Positions 26,486 through 35,754 of a DNA stretch of 44,313 bases are shown one piece after another; positions within the stretch are counted from its first letter, which is position 1, and the number at the start of each line of letters is the position of its first letter. Source of the stretch: Exilispira sp964581895 (GTDB lineage Bacteria; Spirochaetota; JAAYUW01); contig CAZOPR010000013.1 in the NCBI GenBank assembly GCA_964581895.1, positions 1 to 44,313 of the forward strand, read 5' to 3'. Position numbers and translations under genes: made by a program. Below the pieces are notes generated by a model. The model made no database searches. It worked only from the letters and a program-made list of their open reading frames with translations, and was not told the origin of the DNA.

Positions 26486-27502
26486 CTAGCTTGTTTTCCA
26501 TAAATCAAAAAGTTGCTTAAGATTTAAATTATAAATTGTTTCAAATACTTTATCAAGGTCATTTATATCGCCACTAAAAATAAATTGTGAAAGCTTTAAA
26601 AATGTGTCGAAGTCTTTGTATTTAATTAAAAAATTTGCGAAGTCAATCAAATAATATATTATGTCCGCATTTCCGCTCTGATAATTCACTGCAAGCATAA
26701 CTGGATCTTTTGATGCCTTTGACAAAACGACTTTTTCAGTAAGCTTCCTTGTCGCCATCTTTGCTTTTTCCTCGGTAAGCTTAACAGTATCATCAGTAGC
26801 CATAAAATATGCCAAACAGATATGATTATAGTAAGAAAACATTTCTGTCAAAAATGAATAGTAGTAAGGAAGATAATTTTCTTCATTTGCTGAAAAACTA
26901 CTTTTATATAGATAATCTTTATACTTTGTCTCAAAAAGATAATGTAGATACTCATGAAAAAGAGTCGATATATAAAATATTTTATACTCTTCTCTATTTT
27001 TATAATTTTTCATATTCATTATTATCAGATCTGGATAGTCAAAAACACCACCCCAGTTTTGAATCCTGAAGGTAATATTATTATCATTCAACCTCATTGA
27101 ATTTTTATCAAAAACAAAATTAAGTATTGGATCTAAATTATTAAAAGGCTTACCAAGTGTCTCATAGAGTAGAATCTTTATTGGCTCATCTTCAATCCTC
27201 GCTCTTGAAAATTTGTTTAAGTTAACATATTGGTTAATAGGCTTATAATATGACTTTAAGTATTCATATAAAAACTGCAAATTCATTACTTTTTCTAAAA
27301 TAAAAATATTAGCCTTGTTTTTGTAAATGTAGTAAGATGAGCTATTCGAGGTAATAAGTGAATTTGTAAAAATTTGAAAAGGATCAGAAGTTGTTTCTTC
27401 ATTTGTTTTTGCTTGATTCTTTGTTGTAGTGCAGGATGAATAAAAAAATAAAGATAAAACAATAAATAAAAAAACAACTACAAAAACATTTCTTTTTTTC
27501 AT
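26486..27502 (-). CDS. Putative lipoprotein with HExxH metallopeptidase-like motif
   Basis: This 338-residue minus-strand protein has a lipoprotein signal sequence (VFLFIVLSLFFYSSC) with candidate lipidated Cys24, then a Thr/Lys/Glu-rich linker. A gluzincin-type zinc motif FHEYLHYLF is at residues 182-190. Downstream acidic residues could supply the third ligand, but I cannot fix which one. Outside this motif I recognise no family. ATG 27502 is preceded by AAAGGGA. It would sit in the periplasm or outer membrane and may act on extracytoplasmic protein. The large secreted gluzincin near 36 kb is a functional parallel, not an obvious homologue. Confidence 0.75.
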   Translation of the reverse strand: MKKRNVFVVVFLFIVLSLFFYSSCTTTKNQAKTNEETTSDPFQIFTNSLITSNSSSYYIYKNKANIFILEKVMNLQFLYEYLKSYYKPINQYVNLNKFSRARIEDEPIKILLYETLGKPFNNLDPILNFVFDKNSMRLNDNNITFRIQNWGGVFDYPDLIIMNMKNYKNREEYKIFYISTLFHEYLHYLFETKYKDYLYKSSFSANEENYLPYYYSFLTEMFSYYNHICLAYFMATDDTVKLTEEKAKMATRKLTEKVVLSKASKDPVMLAVNYQSGNADIIYYLIDFANFLIKYKDFDTFLKLSQFIFSGDINDLDKVFETIYNLNLKQLFDLWKTS

Positions 27503-28020
27503 AATATTATCCCTTTATTGCTAAGTATTTTATATTTTCTCCTATTTTATTTTCATTTTTATTTATTCATTTTTATTTAACTTTGCCCTATTTTTACTTA
27601 TTTTATTTAATTTTTTTTTATCCTTAATTCATTTCCCAATACTTTATTTTTTTCTTTTATATTTTTACTCTATTTTTCATAGATTTTTTTACCCTCTATT
27701 ATTTTTTTAACTTATTAATATAATTTTTAATTTTTTACAACTATTTTTTTTGTTTTTCGTGATTGTTTCTTCTTTACATTTTTGTAATATATCATTTTAG
27801 ATATGAAATATTTTATGATTTTTATGTATTAAATTAAAATAAATAAGAAACAAATAAAAAGAAAAAAATAAATTTAAAAATTTTTACCATTAGGTAGATT
27901 AAAGCAAAGAATAAGAGATGAAATCTATAGATAATATATTTAAAGTTTTGGCATTTTATTATAGTGATTTTATAACTTTTTTGATAAAATACATAGATAA
28001 TATATTTAAAGGTGGCGGAT
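27503..28020. other. Divergent intergenic region, homopolymer-rich, with 19-bp direct repeat
   Basis: About 520 nt without a gene separates the minus-strand lipoprotein from the plus-strand mannosidase. The left half is T-rich on this strand with repeated TTATTTT-type strings, and the right half is A-rich. A perfect 19-bp direct repeat lies at 27927-27945 and 27993-28011. No RNA gene is visible. Confidence 0.6.
27927..28011 (+). promoter_or_regulatory. Pair of exact 19-bp direct repeats upstream of the mannosidase gene
   Basis: ATAGATAATATATTTAAAG is found at 27927-27945 and again at 27993-28011, 66 bp apart (about six helix turns). The second copy runs into the AGGTGG ribosome-binding site of the mannosidase. 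GATAATAT resembles a -10 element. The copies could be paired operator sites or a duplicated promoter. This is inference from spacing and position. Confidence 0.45.
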
Positions 28021-31000
28021 ATGATACCAGAAATTCAAATATTTAAAAATCCATTATTGGTCGCAAGACTTTTAGCGTTAAAAAAAAGAGTATATAAAAA
28101 GATTTCGGAGCTTAATTGTTCATATATAAAAGATGTTGAACCAATATCTTATGATAAAATCCATGAAAAAAAATTTGAGTTTAAAACTATAAAAAAAGGT
28201 GAGACCTGGGGAAAAGCGTATGATTGTGCCTTTTTCCATATCGAGGGGAAAATACCTGAAAAATATTTAAGTAAAAATATATTTTTAGTATTTGATTTCC
28301 AGGGGGAAGCTTTTTACCTTGATGAAAAGTTCAATCCATATTTTTCTGTAAATAGTAGATTATCCTTAATGGATTATTTTCAATTTTCATGGGATTTAAG
28401 AACAAGAAAAATTTCAGAAAAAGAAAAAGAAAAAGGTATTATAGATTGTTTTTTAGATACAAGTTTTAATGGCAAAATAATTCAACCATTTGGAAAGGCT
28501 CGTTTTTTCTCTGCATATATTTCTGAATGCAATGACCTATTAAAAGAGTATTACTATGATTACCTTTATTTTTCTTACCTATACTGCTCCTTAGAAAAAG
28601 GTGAAATAAAAAGAAAACTTGGTAGTATCCTTGATAAATCATATTATTTACTAAAAAAAAGTGACTTCATAGATATTTTAAATGCAAAATCTTATCTAAC
28701 TCAGGCATATTCTTTAAGCAGTGCAAGACCTAAATGTAAAGTCTCAGCAATAGGTCAAGCTCATCTTGATATGGCATGGCTCTGGCCTTTAAGAGAAACA
28801 AAAAGAAAGGCGGCAAGAACATATATAAACACTATAAATCTTATAGAAAATTATCCATTTTATATTTTTGGTACAAGCCAACCTCAACAACTTGAATGGA
28901 CAAAACAACTTTATCCTGATATTTATAATAAAATCAAGGAAGATATATTAAAAGGTAATGTCGAACTTCAAGGTGGAATGTGGGTTGAACCAGATTGTAA
29001 CCTTCCTTCTGGTGAATCGCTTGTTAGACAGATTATATATGGCAAAAAGTTTTTTAAAAAAGAGTTTGATATTGATGTCAAAACTTGCTGGCTCGTAGAT
29101 TCTTTTGGTTTTCCTGGATCCTTACCTCAAATCTTAAAAAAATCAGGCCTTGACTACTTTTGTACCATAAAACTTTTCTGGAATAATTTTAATAAATTTC
29201 CATATACAACTTTTTTATGGGAGGGAATTGACGGTTCGAAGGTTTTATCTCATATGCCGCCAGAAGGAACTTATACAAGTGAGGCATCAGCAGTGTCACT
29301 AAAACTTGCAGAAAATCAGTTTAAGGAAAAAAATCTAATAGATTCTTTTTTGCTTGTATTTGGAAATGGTGATGGAGGTGGTGGTCCTCAGCCTTCCCAT
29401 CTTGAACTTTTGGATAGGTTTAGAAATACAAATTACACACCAGAACTTTCTTTTGAAAAAGCAATAGATTTTTTTAACAAAATTGAAAAAGATAAAGATA
29501 AGCTCCCTATTTACAAGGGTGAACTTTACCTTGAAAAGCATCAGGGAACTTATACTACTCAGGCAAAAAACAAATTTTTTAACAGGAAGATTGAAATTAA
29601 GCTTCATAATCTTGAGGCTCTGGCAACTTTGGCTTATCTTAAAGGTTATAAATATCCTTCTTCCTTTATCGAAGAGATTTACAAAGAAGTCTTGCTTTAT
29701 CAATTCCACGATATTTTGCCAGGATCTGCTGTAAAAGAAGTCTATGATGAAACCAAAGCTCGCTATAAAATTTTATTTGAAAAATGTGATAAGTTACAAA
29801 ATGAACTTATTGGATTTTTATCCCTTGAAAACAAACTTCCAAAAGAAAAAAAGGTAAATACAAAAAAAATGATAAATACAAAAGAAGTGATAAATATAAA
29901 AGAAGAAAATGTTGTTTTTGGCATAAATCTTACTGGATTTTAAAGAAAAGAATACTTAAAACAAAATGGGGATTGGCTTTATGCTAATCTTCAGCCATAT
30001 AGTGCTTCTATCTTGAAAAAATATGAGTCTTTGCCAAAACCAAATCCACATCTTATTTGTGGAGAAAATTTATTAGAAAATGACCTAATCCTTTTAAAGT
30101 TTGCAAAAGATGGAAGTATAAACTTTTTATTGGATAAAAAAAACAATAGACAGATTTGCACAAAATTTTTAAATAGGCTTATTTTATATAAAGACAAGTG
30201 GCTTTTTTATAATGCCTGGGACATTGATTTTAATTATAGAAAAAAACCTAAAAAGGTTTTAAAACAGATTTCATATAGCTATTTTATAGATGGACCAAAA
30301 GTCATAAGAAGAAATATTTATAAACATAATAAAACAAAAATAATTTTAGATACTATCTTAACAGAAGGTAGCAACCTTGTCGAATTTTCAGTTGATGTCG
30401 AATTTCATGAAAAACTTAAGATGCTAAGAGCCGAGTTTAACCCAAGCTTTTTCTCCGATGAAGTAGAATGCGAAATTCAATTTGGTGTTATTAAAAGAAG
30501 TACACTTGAAGACAATCCTATTTCTAAGGCTCAATTTGAAATATATGCCCATAAATTTGTCGATATATCAGATAAAGATTATGGCCTTGCACTTATTAAT
30601 GATTCAAAATATGGTCATTATGTAAAAAATGGTATTATTAGCCTCAATCTTTTAAGAAGTCCAGTATACCCTGATAAAACAGCTGATAGTGGTAAACATC
30701 ATTTTCGTTATGCACTATATCCTCATATCAATAATTTTGAAAATAGTGATACTACTAAAATGGCAATTTTATTTAATAATGAAACTATCCTGACATCAAG
30801 TCAGATCTCTTTTGAATCTATTTGTGAATCTGACATGCCAAATATTGTTATAGATACAATAAAAAAAGCAGAAGAAAAAGATGGGATCGTTATAAGATTT
30901 TACGAAGCGATAGGTAAAAGCTGCAAAGCAAAAATAAAAACTGGTTTTACCTATAAAAACTCATATGAGGTTGATTTACTTGAAAATATAATAAAAACAC

Positions 31001-31062
31001 TTGATACGGATGAACTTGAATTTTCCCCTTTTGAAATAAAAACAATATTTTTTGAAATATAA
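28021..31062 (+). pseudogene. GH38 alpha-mannosidase, interrupted by one in-frame TAA
   Basis: Read through TAA 29941-29943 the protein is about 1013 residues, normal for bacterial GH38. The catalytic domain has AIGQAHLDMAWLWPLRETKR (zinc His and Asp), the nucleophile Asp in WLVDSFGFPGSLPQ, GNGDGGGGP, and the zinc-binding QFHDILPGSAVKEVY. The second part (from about 29944) starts RKEYLKQNGDWLYANLQPYS and contains the beta-sandwich domains. The stop falls in FGINLTGF-TAA-RKEY, in the same frame, just where the linker to the C-terminal domains lies. ATG 28021 is chosen because AGGTGG sits 5 nt upstream; an upstream GTG (28012) overlaps that site. The enzyme would trim alpha-mannosides. Loss of the C-terminal domains might leave the catalytic part unstable. 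Confidence 0.88.
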
Positions 31063-31211
31063 TTATTTTTATTATCAAAATTTTTAATAATTAAAATTTA
31101 AAATTATCAATATTATTTATTATCAGTATTTTGCATTAAAATAATTATTTATTATAAGTTTTTTTGTAATAAAAGAGCTTTTCAGTATTATTTGGAGTCA
31201 TTATTCGGTGG
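31063..31211. other. AT-rich spacer downstream of the mannosidase gene
   Basis: Nearly pure A/T with runs such as TTATTTATTATCA. No gene is seen. It passes into the 16-bp tandem array at 31212. Confidence 0.5.
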
Positions 31212-31330
31212 AAGTCATCATTATTTTAAGTCATCATTATTTTAAGTCATCATTATTTTAAGTCATCATTATTTTAAGTCATCATTATTTTAAGCCATCA
31301 TTATTTTAAGCTATCATTATTTTAAGTCAT
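31212..31330. repeat. 16-bp tandem repeat array (x7)
   Basis: AAGTCATCATTATTTT is repeated seven times without spacers (31212-31323). The last two copies differ by one base each (GCC and GCT in place of GTC). A degenerate half-unit AAGTCATTA reaches the TAA stop of the minus-strand symporter gene. The array fills the gap between two convergent genes. It contains no dyad symmetry and no spacers, so it is not CRISPR. Confidence 0.95.
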
Positions 31331-32688
31331 TACTCTTTGGAAGTATTTCTTCGCTCTTCAAGTTCCTTTGAAATCTGTTTAACTTTTTCATCAGTTAAAG
31401 GATAAAAGATTAAAGGAATAGTTCCAATAAGACAACTTATGGCTGGAAGAAGTGTAATTGAAAAGTAAACTCCATTTTTAATTTTAGTAGTTATCTGAAC
31501 ATTTGAAGAATATCCAATTGCGACAATTACTGCACCAAAAGCCATGGTCGCAAGCGCTCCCATAAGTTTTGAAATAAATGTAAGACCAGCAAAAGATATT
31601 CCTTCACTTCTTGTGTCTGTTTTATATTCATAGTAATCTACGCTATCTGCTATCATTGCTGTTAAAACAACTAAGAAAAATCCAGAGAAGAACCCAGATA
31701 AGAATAATAAAATTATAAATAGAATAAGATTATTGTATCCAACTACAAACATAATGCAATATAAAAAGGCAGAAATCAGGTTAGAATATATCATCAACTG
31801 TTTCTTTGTAAGGAACTTTAACGCAAATGGAGTCAATAGGTTTGAAACAATCAAAGAAAGTATTAAAGAACCACCAAGGATTGTGAAAACTTTCTCGTCG
31901 CCAAACACAATAGAAGCAACTACGGCACCACCTACCTGAATTATATTTCTTCCAAAACTTAGTGCACTTGCAAGCAAAATTAAAATAAGAGGAAGATTAT
32001 TTACTATTGCCTTAAAAGTCTGAGCTAAACTGGTGTGTTTTCCTTCAAATGAAATCTTCTCTTTTGTATTAAAAAAGGCAAGAAGAAATAAAATCATACC
32101 AAATGATGATAGTAAAATAGAAGAGATTGTCCATCCAGCAGACTTTGAACCAGTTGCTAATTTCAACCAATCAACAAGATATGGAGTCAGAAGAGTTGTT
32201 ATCGCAAGGGCAATTGTTTGAAGGGTCCTTGTTATTGCTATAAGACTTACCCTTTCATTTGAATCAGTAGTGATTACCCCACTAAGTCCCCAGAAAGGGA
32301 CATCAGCAATTGTATAAATCATGCCCCATAGGATATAAATTACACCAAAATAAATTAGTTTATAAAGTTCAATTGTTCTTGGAACACTAAAAAGTAAGAT
32401 TGTAAGAATCGCAATAGGAAGTGCAGCAGACAAAATATATGGTCTCAACTTCCCCCATTTTGAACGAGTCTGATCGACAATTGCTCCCATAAAAAAATCA
32501 TTTACAGCATCCCAGATTTTGGCTGCAGTTATTATTGCAGTAAGAGATGCAATCCCTTTGGTTGAAAAGCCAACAGTCTCGTAAAGATAAACAAGCATGA
32601 AGGTTGTCGTAAAAGTTATTATTATATTTTGTCCAAAACCTGCAACTGAATAAGAATACTTTTCCTTCGCACTTAATTTTTGCTGCAT
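31330..32688 (-). CDS. GPH-family sugar:cation symporter (MelB/YicJ-like MFS)
   Basis: The 452-residue membrane protein shows glycoside-pentoside-hexuronide family features. These are SYSVAGFGQNIIITFTTTFM at the N-terminus, WDAVNDFFMGAIVDQTRSKW and GKLRPYILSAALP (helix 2-3 loop with the cation-site Asp), and DSVDYYEYKTDTRSEG late in the protein. About 12 helices are expected. It probably imports a glycoside with Na+ or H+, perhaps mannosides given the convergent GH38 gene. ATG 32688 is chosen over one 12 nt upstream because GGAG lies 6 nt before it. It is 20 nt downstream of the alcohol dehydrogenase stop, so the two form an operon. Confidence 0.92.
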   Translation of the reverse strand: MQQKLSAKEKYSYSVAGFGQNIIITFTTTFMLVYLYETVGFSTKGIASLTAIITAAKIWDAVNDFFMGAIVDQTRSKWGKLRPYILSAALPIAILTILLFSVPRTIELYKLIYFGVIYILWGMIYTIADVPFWGLSGVITTDSNERVSLIAITRTLQTIALAITTLLTPYLVDWLKLATGSKSAGWTISSILLSSFGMILFLLAFFNTKEKISFEGKHTSLAQTFKAIVNNLPLILILLASALSFGRNIIQVGGAVVASIVFGDEKVFTILGGSLILSLIVSNLLTPFALKFLTKKQLMIYSNLISAFLYCIMFVVGYNNLILFIILLFLSGFFSGFFLVVLTAMIADSVDYYEYKTDTRSEGISFAGLTFISKLMGALATMAFGAVIVAIGYSSNVQITTKIKNGVYFSITLLPAISCLIGTIPLIFYPLTDEKVKQISKELEERRNTSKE

Positions 32689-32708
32689 TTTACACTCCAT
32701 AATTTAAG

Positions 32709-33722
32709 TTAACCTATCAAAAGAACTTTTGAACCTTTTATTATTCCCTCTTTTAAGTCAGATAAAGCTTCATTTGCCTTTATTAAAGGATAATACTCTA
32801 TTTCAGGTTTTAATTTCATCATAGAAGCTATCTTCAAAAACTCTTCTGCATCTTTTCTTGTTACATTTGCAACAGTTTGTATTCTTTTTTCCATCCATAA
32901 ATGCTCGGTATAATTAAGATTTAGCAAAACCTCTTTATTTAAGTCCTGCATCCTTATAAGATTTATAACAAGTTTTCCGCCTTTATCTAAATTTTCAAGC
33001 GCTTTAATAAAAGCAGACCAGATAGGAATAGTATATATAGCAACATCCTGCTTTTCTTTTGGTTTATCATCAAGAGAACCAACAAAATCTGCCTTTAATT
33101 TTCTTGCAAGATTCTGCTCTTCAGTATTTCTTGTAAAAACAAAAATTTTTGAATCTGGATAAAGGTATTTGATAACCTGAAATACCTGATGATTTGAAGA
33201 TCCAAAACCCCAGATAGCGATATTCTGACCATTTTTAATATTTGCAAGTCTTATTGCTCTATACCCAACAACCCCTCCACATAAAAGTGGAGCAACTTCT
33301 TCAATCTTTGAAAATTCTTCAGGTATTTTAACTGCATATTTTTCAGATATTTTGAAAAACTCTGCATATCCACCATCTTCATCACAGCCAGTAGCCTTAA
33401 AATCTTTGCATAAATTTTCTCTTTCACTTTCGCAATACTTACATATTCCGCAGGAAGAATACAACCAAGTTCCCCCTGCCCTATCTTTCACCTTAAATCT
33501 TTTTACATTTACCCCTACTTTTTCAACATATCCAACAGGCTGATGTCCTAAAATAACTGGAAGTTTTGGTGGATTTATCCTCCCCTCTATCTGATCAAGT
33601 TCTGTTCTACAAACCCCACAGGCAACTACTTTTATAAGTATTTCATCTTCATTTATTTTTGGGATAGGCAAATCTAAAAGCTTAAGTGGCTGGTTTATCT
33701 TTTCAAAAACCATTGCTTTCAT
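32709..33722 (-). CDS. Zinc-dependent alcohol dehydrogenase (MDR family)
   Basis: The 337-residue protein has catalytic-zinc ligand candidates Cys38 (ACGVCRTELD) and His60 (ILGHQPVG). The structural-zinc quartet is C91, C94, C97 and C105 (CGICKYCESERENLC). Its cofactor domain has NIAIWGFGSSNHQ, a G-x-G-x2 variant of the usual GxGxxG. The WLYSSCG context matches the AdhA-like branch with a Q after the His where E is common. It would interconvert an alcohol and aldehyde with NAD(P)H. GGAAGG precedes the ATG. It is the first gene of a two-gene operon with the GPH symporter, and a dispersed 62-bp repeat sits 48 nt upstream of its start. Confidence 0.9.
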   Translation of the reverse strand: MKAMVFEKINQPLKLLDLPIPKINEDEILIKVVACGVCRTELDQIEGRINPPKLPVILGHQPVGYVEKVGVNVKRFKVKDRAGGTWLYSSCGICKYCESERENLCKDFKATGCDEDGGYAEFFKISEKYAVKIPEEFSKIEEVAPLLCGGVVGYRAIRLANIKNGQNIAIWGFGSSNHQVFQVIKYLYPDSKIFVFTRNTEEQNLARKLKADFVGSLDDKPKEKQDVAIYTIPIWSAFIKALENLDKGGKLVINLIRMQDLNKEVLLNLNYTEHLWMEKRIQTVANVTRKDAEEFLKIASMMKLKPEIEYYPLIKANEALSDLKEGIIKGSKVLLIG

Positions 33723-33770
33723 AAATCCACCTTCCTTCTTAATTATGATATTAGTTTCTATTCGTAAAAT

Positions 33771-33832
33771 TATTTTTTTCTTGTTAAGTTTCTTTTTTTA
33801 AGATAAGTGTAAATTTTCAAAATTTACTACGC
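33771..33832. repeat. Dispersed 62-bp repeat, copy B
   Basis: Matches 96-157 at 58 of 62 bases, same orientation. It lies upstream of the alcohol dehydrogenase start and downstream of uridine kinase (both minus strand). The flanking sequences of the two copies do not match beyond the repeat. Confidence 0.7.
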
Positions 33833-33909
33833 GGTCCATAAAATAATTTGGCATCTAAAAAATATTTAATACAATATTTACCAGCCTGATTGTGAGGCTA
33901 ACCATAAAC

Positions 33910-34533
33910 TTATGAATGAAGAATATTATTTATAAAGGCTACAAGAACATTTATAGCCTGGGCATTATACCCGCCTTCTGGGATGATTATATCTGCAAAC
34001 CTTTTTGTTGGTTCTATAAACTCATAATAACCTGGTCTTACAGTCGAAAGATATTGCTCTATGACTGATTCGACAGTTCTTCCTCTTTCTTCAATATCTC
34101 TTCTAAGCCTTCTTATGAATCTTATGTCATCTGGGGTATCTACAAATATTTTCAAATCTATAAGATTCCTTACAGCCTTGTTACTCAATACCAAAATCCC
34201 TTCAAAGATTATAAGTTTTGCAGGTTTTACTTCGATAGTGGTTTCAAGCCTTCTATGATGAACAAAATCATACTGAGGCATATTGATCTTTTCATCATTT
34301 TTAAGCTTCTTAAGATGATCCACAAGTAAAAGATTATCAAAGGCATCTGGATGGTCGAAGTTGAATTTTGTGATATTATGATTGTCTACTTCTTCACCAA
34401 GTAGATCCTTTGCTGATCTATAATAGTTATCCTGAGGGATAAATGTAAAATCTGGCACCACTTCAGCTATTTTTCTGACTATCGTTGTCTTTCCAGACCC
34501 AGAGCCACCTGTTATGCCTATTATCTTATTCAT
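33910..34533 (-). CDS. udk: Uridine kinase
   Basis: This 207-residue protein is the full length of a bacterial uridine/cytidine kinase, which phosphorylates uridine and cytidine in pyrimidine salvage. The P-loop is IIGITGGSGSGKTTIV at the N-terminus. NFDHPDAFDNLLL and YDFVHHRR contribute to nucleoside binding, IFEGILVL gives the Walker B-like strand, and RRLRRDIEERGR the lid. ATG 34533 has AAGG upstream. It is divergent from the CoaE-like gene and probably transcribed alone. Confidence 0.95.
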   Translation of the reverse strand: MNKIIGITGGSGSGKTTIVRKIAEVVPDFTFIPQDNYYRSAKDLLGEEVDNHNITKFNFDHPDAFDNLLLVDHLKKLKNDEKINMPQYDFVHHRRLETTIEVKPAKLIIFEGILVLSNKAVRNLIDLKIFVDTPDDIRFIRRLRRDIEERGRTVESVIEQYLSTVRPGYYEFIEPTKRFADIIIPEGGYNAQAINVLVAFINNILHS

Positions 34534-34687
34534 ACAAAACCTTAAACTATTTTTAATCTATTTTTTAAAAAATACCAACTAATAACAAACTTTCACTAAA
34601 AATTTGCTTTTTTTTAAAATTTTTTAAGATAGTTTTTAAAAAATAAAATAGATTCAGTTTACAAAATCCATATCTTCAAAGGAAACT

Positions 34688-35470
34688 ATGATAATAGGCA
34701 TTACAGGACCAATAGCATCTGGAAAGGATGAAGTTGTAAATATTTTGTCAGAAATATTGAATTCAAACCCTCCTTTTAATCTTTTTAATAATATTACTGC
34801 AATAATAGATGCAGATAAGATAGGAAAATTTGTCGTTGAAAATAATTTTTCAAAGATTTCATGTATTTTTAATGTTAAAAATTTTACCGAGCTTTCAAAC
34901 CTTGTCTTTTCAGACTTTTTAATATTTTCAAAGTACAATAGTTTTATTCATCCAATTTTATCATCAAGGTTAAGGGAAATTTTGATAAACCAAAAAAAGG
35001 AAAATAAAAGGGAAAGTCAAGAATATTTTAACGAATATGATAAGAAATATAATAGTAAATATGATAATGAATATGATGACAAATATAACAATAAATATGA
35101 TAATATTATTTTAGTAAATTGTGCCTTACTCTACCTTTTAAGACTTGATCTTTTTTGTGATAAAATAATATTTATAGATTCTGAAAAAGATGTTAGGATA
35201 AATAGACTTATTAATAGAAATAATATTGAAATAAAAGATGCTGAAAAAAGAGTTTTTTTTCAAGAAAAAGTTGAAAATTACGAAACAATAAGGAAATTTT
35301 TCAAGATAAAAAATACAGATAAATTTTATGAAAGTCCTACAAGTATATTTGAAAATATTACTACTTTACAGTATAAACAAAAAATTTTTTACTTAAAAAA
35401 CGATGAAGATTTAGTAAAGCTTAAAGAAAAGTTAAAAAAAATAGTTCAGATAATTTTAGCAAGAAGATAA
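34688..35470 (+). CDS. coaE: Dephospho-CoA kinase-like P-loop kinase with repeat expansion
   Basis: The 260-residue protein starts MIIGITGPIASGKDEVVNIL, a P-loop with GxxxSGK, followed by AIIDADKIGKFVVE. Late segments FIDSEKDVRINRLINRNNI and KDAEKRVFFQEK resemble the dephospho-CoA kinase fold, so it may perform the last step of CoA synthesis. It is about 60 residues longer than usual CoaE. Seven tandem tetrapeptides of the form [E/K]Y[D/N/F]x near residues 112-139 account for part of the excess. The classic CoaE signature is diverged, so another nucleotide-kinase substrate is possible. Ribosome-binding site AAGGA lies upstream of the ATG. Confidence 0.7.
   Translation: MIIGITGPIASGKDEVVNILSEILNSNPPFNLFNNITAIIDADKIGKFVVENNFSKISCIFNVKNFTELSNLVFSDFLIFSKYNSFIHPILSSRLREILINQKKENKRESQEYFNEYDKKYNSKYDNEYDDKYNNKYDNIILVNCALLYLLRLDLFCDKIIFIDSEKDVRINRLINRNNIEIKDAEKRVFFQEKVENYETIRKFFKIKNTDKFYESPTSIFENITTLQYKQKIFYLKNDEDLVKLKEKLKKIVQIILARR
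35021..35104 (+). repeat. 12-bp in-frame tandem repeat in the CoaE-like gene
   Basis: Seven 12-nt units, the first degenerate, of the form (G/A)AATAT(G/A)A(T/C)xxx. They encode EYFN-EYDK-KYNS-KYDN-EYDD-KYNN-KYDN. The region adds a polar Tyr/Asp/Lys linker to a housekeeping-type kinase. Confidence 0.9.
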
Positions 35471-35477
35471 TAAAATA

Positions 35478-35740
35478 AATTTATAAAAATTTGACTTATA
35501 AATTGAGAATATAAAAATTGTGTAAAAAGGCTGAATTTAAAAAAATTGACCTATAAATAAGAATACACGAATTTGCTTAAAGAAGCTGAATTTATAAAAA
35601 TTTGACTTATAAATTAAGAATATAAAAATTGTGTAAAAAGGCTGAATTTAAAAAAATTGACTTATAAATAAGAATACACGAATTTGCTTAAAAGAAGCTG
35701 AATTTAAAAAAATTTACCTAAGAATTTGAAAATTTATCTA
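35478..35740. repeat. Tandem array of ~56-bp half-units (period ~111 bp)
   Basis: A 111-112 bp unit is repeated twice, with a third partial copy from about 35704. Each unit consists of two related ~56-bp halves, both beginning GAATTTA(T/A)AAAAA and containing GACTTATAAAT, and ending AAAGGCT or AAGAAGCT. The array fills the whole gap between the CoaE-like gene and the next gene. It has no open frame and no spacer structure. Confidence 0.9.
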
Positions 35741-35754
35741 TAAAAGGGAAAATT

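Noticed and set aside
31212..31330. CRISPR-like array
   Set aside because: Units are directly adjacent with no spacers, are only 16 bp, and have no cas genes nearby; it is a simple tandem repeat.
33883..33899. Hairpin AGCCT...AGGCT downstream of uridine kinase as a terminator
   Set aside because: Only a 5-bp stem with a 7-nt loop and no U-run following on the minus strand.
35478..35740. CRISPR array from regularly spaced similar sequences
   Set aside because: The whole unit is repeated, including what would be the spacer, and the halves are related to each other.
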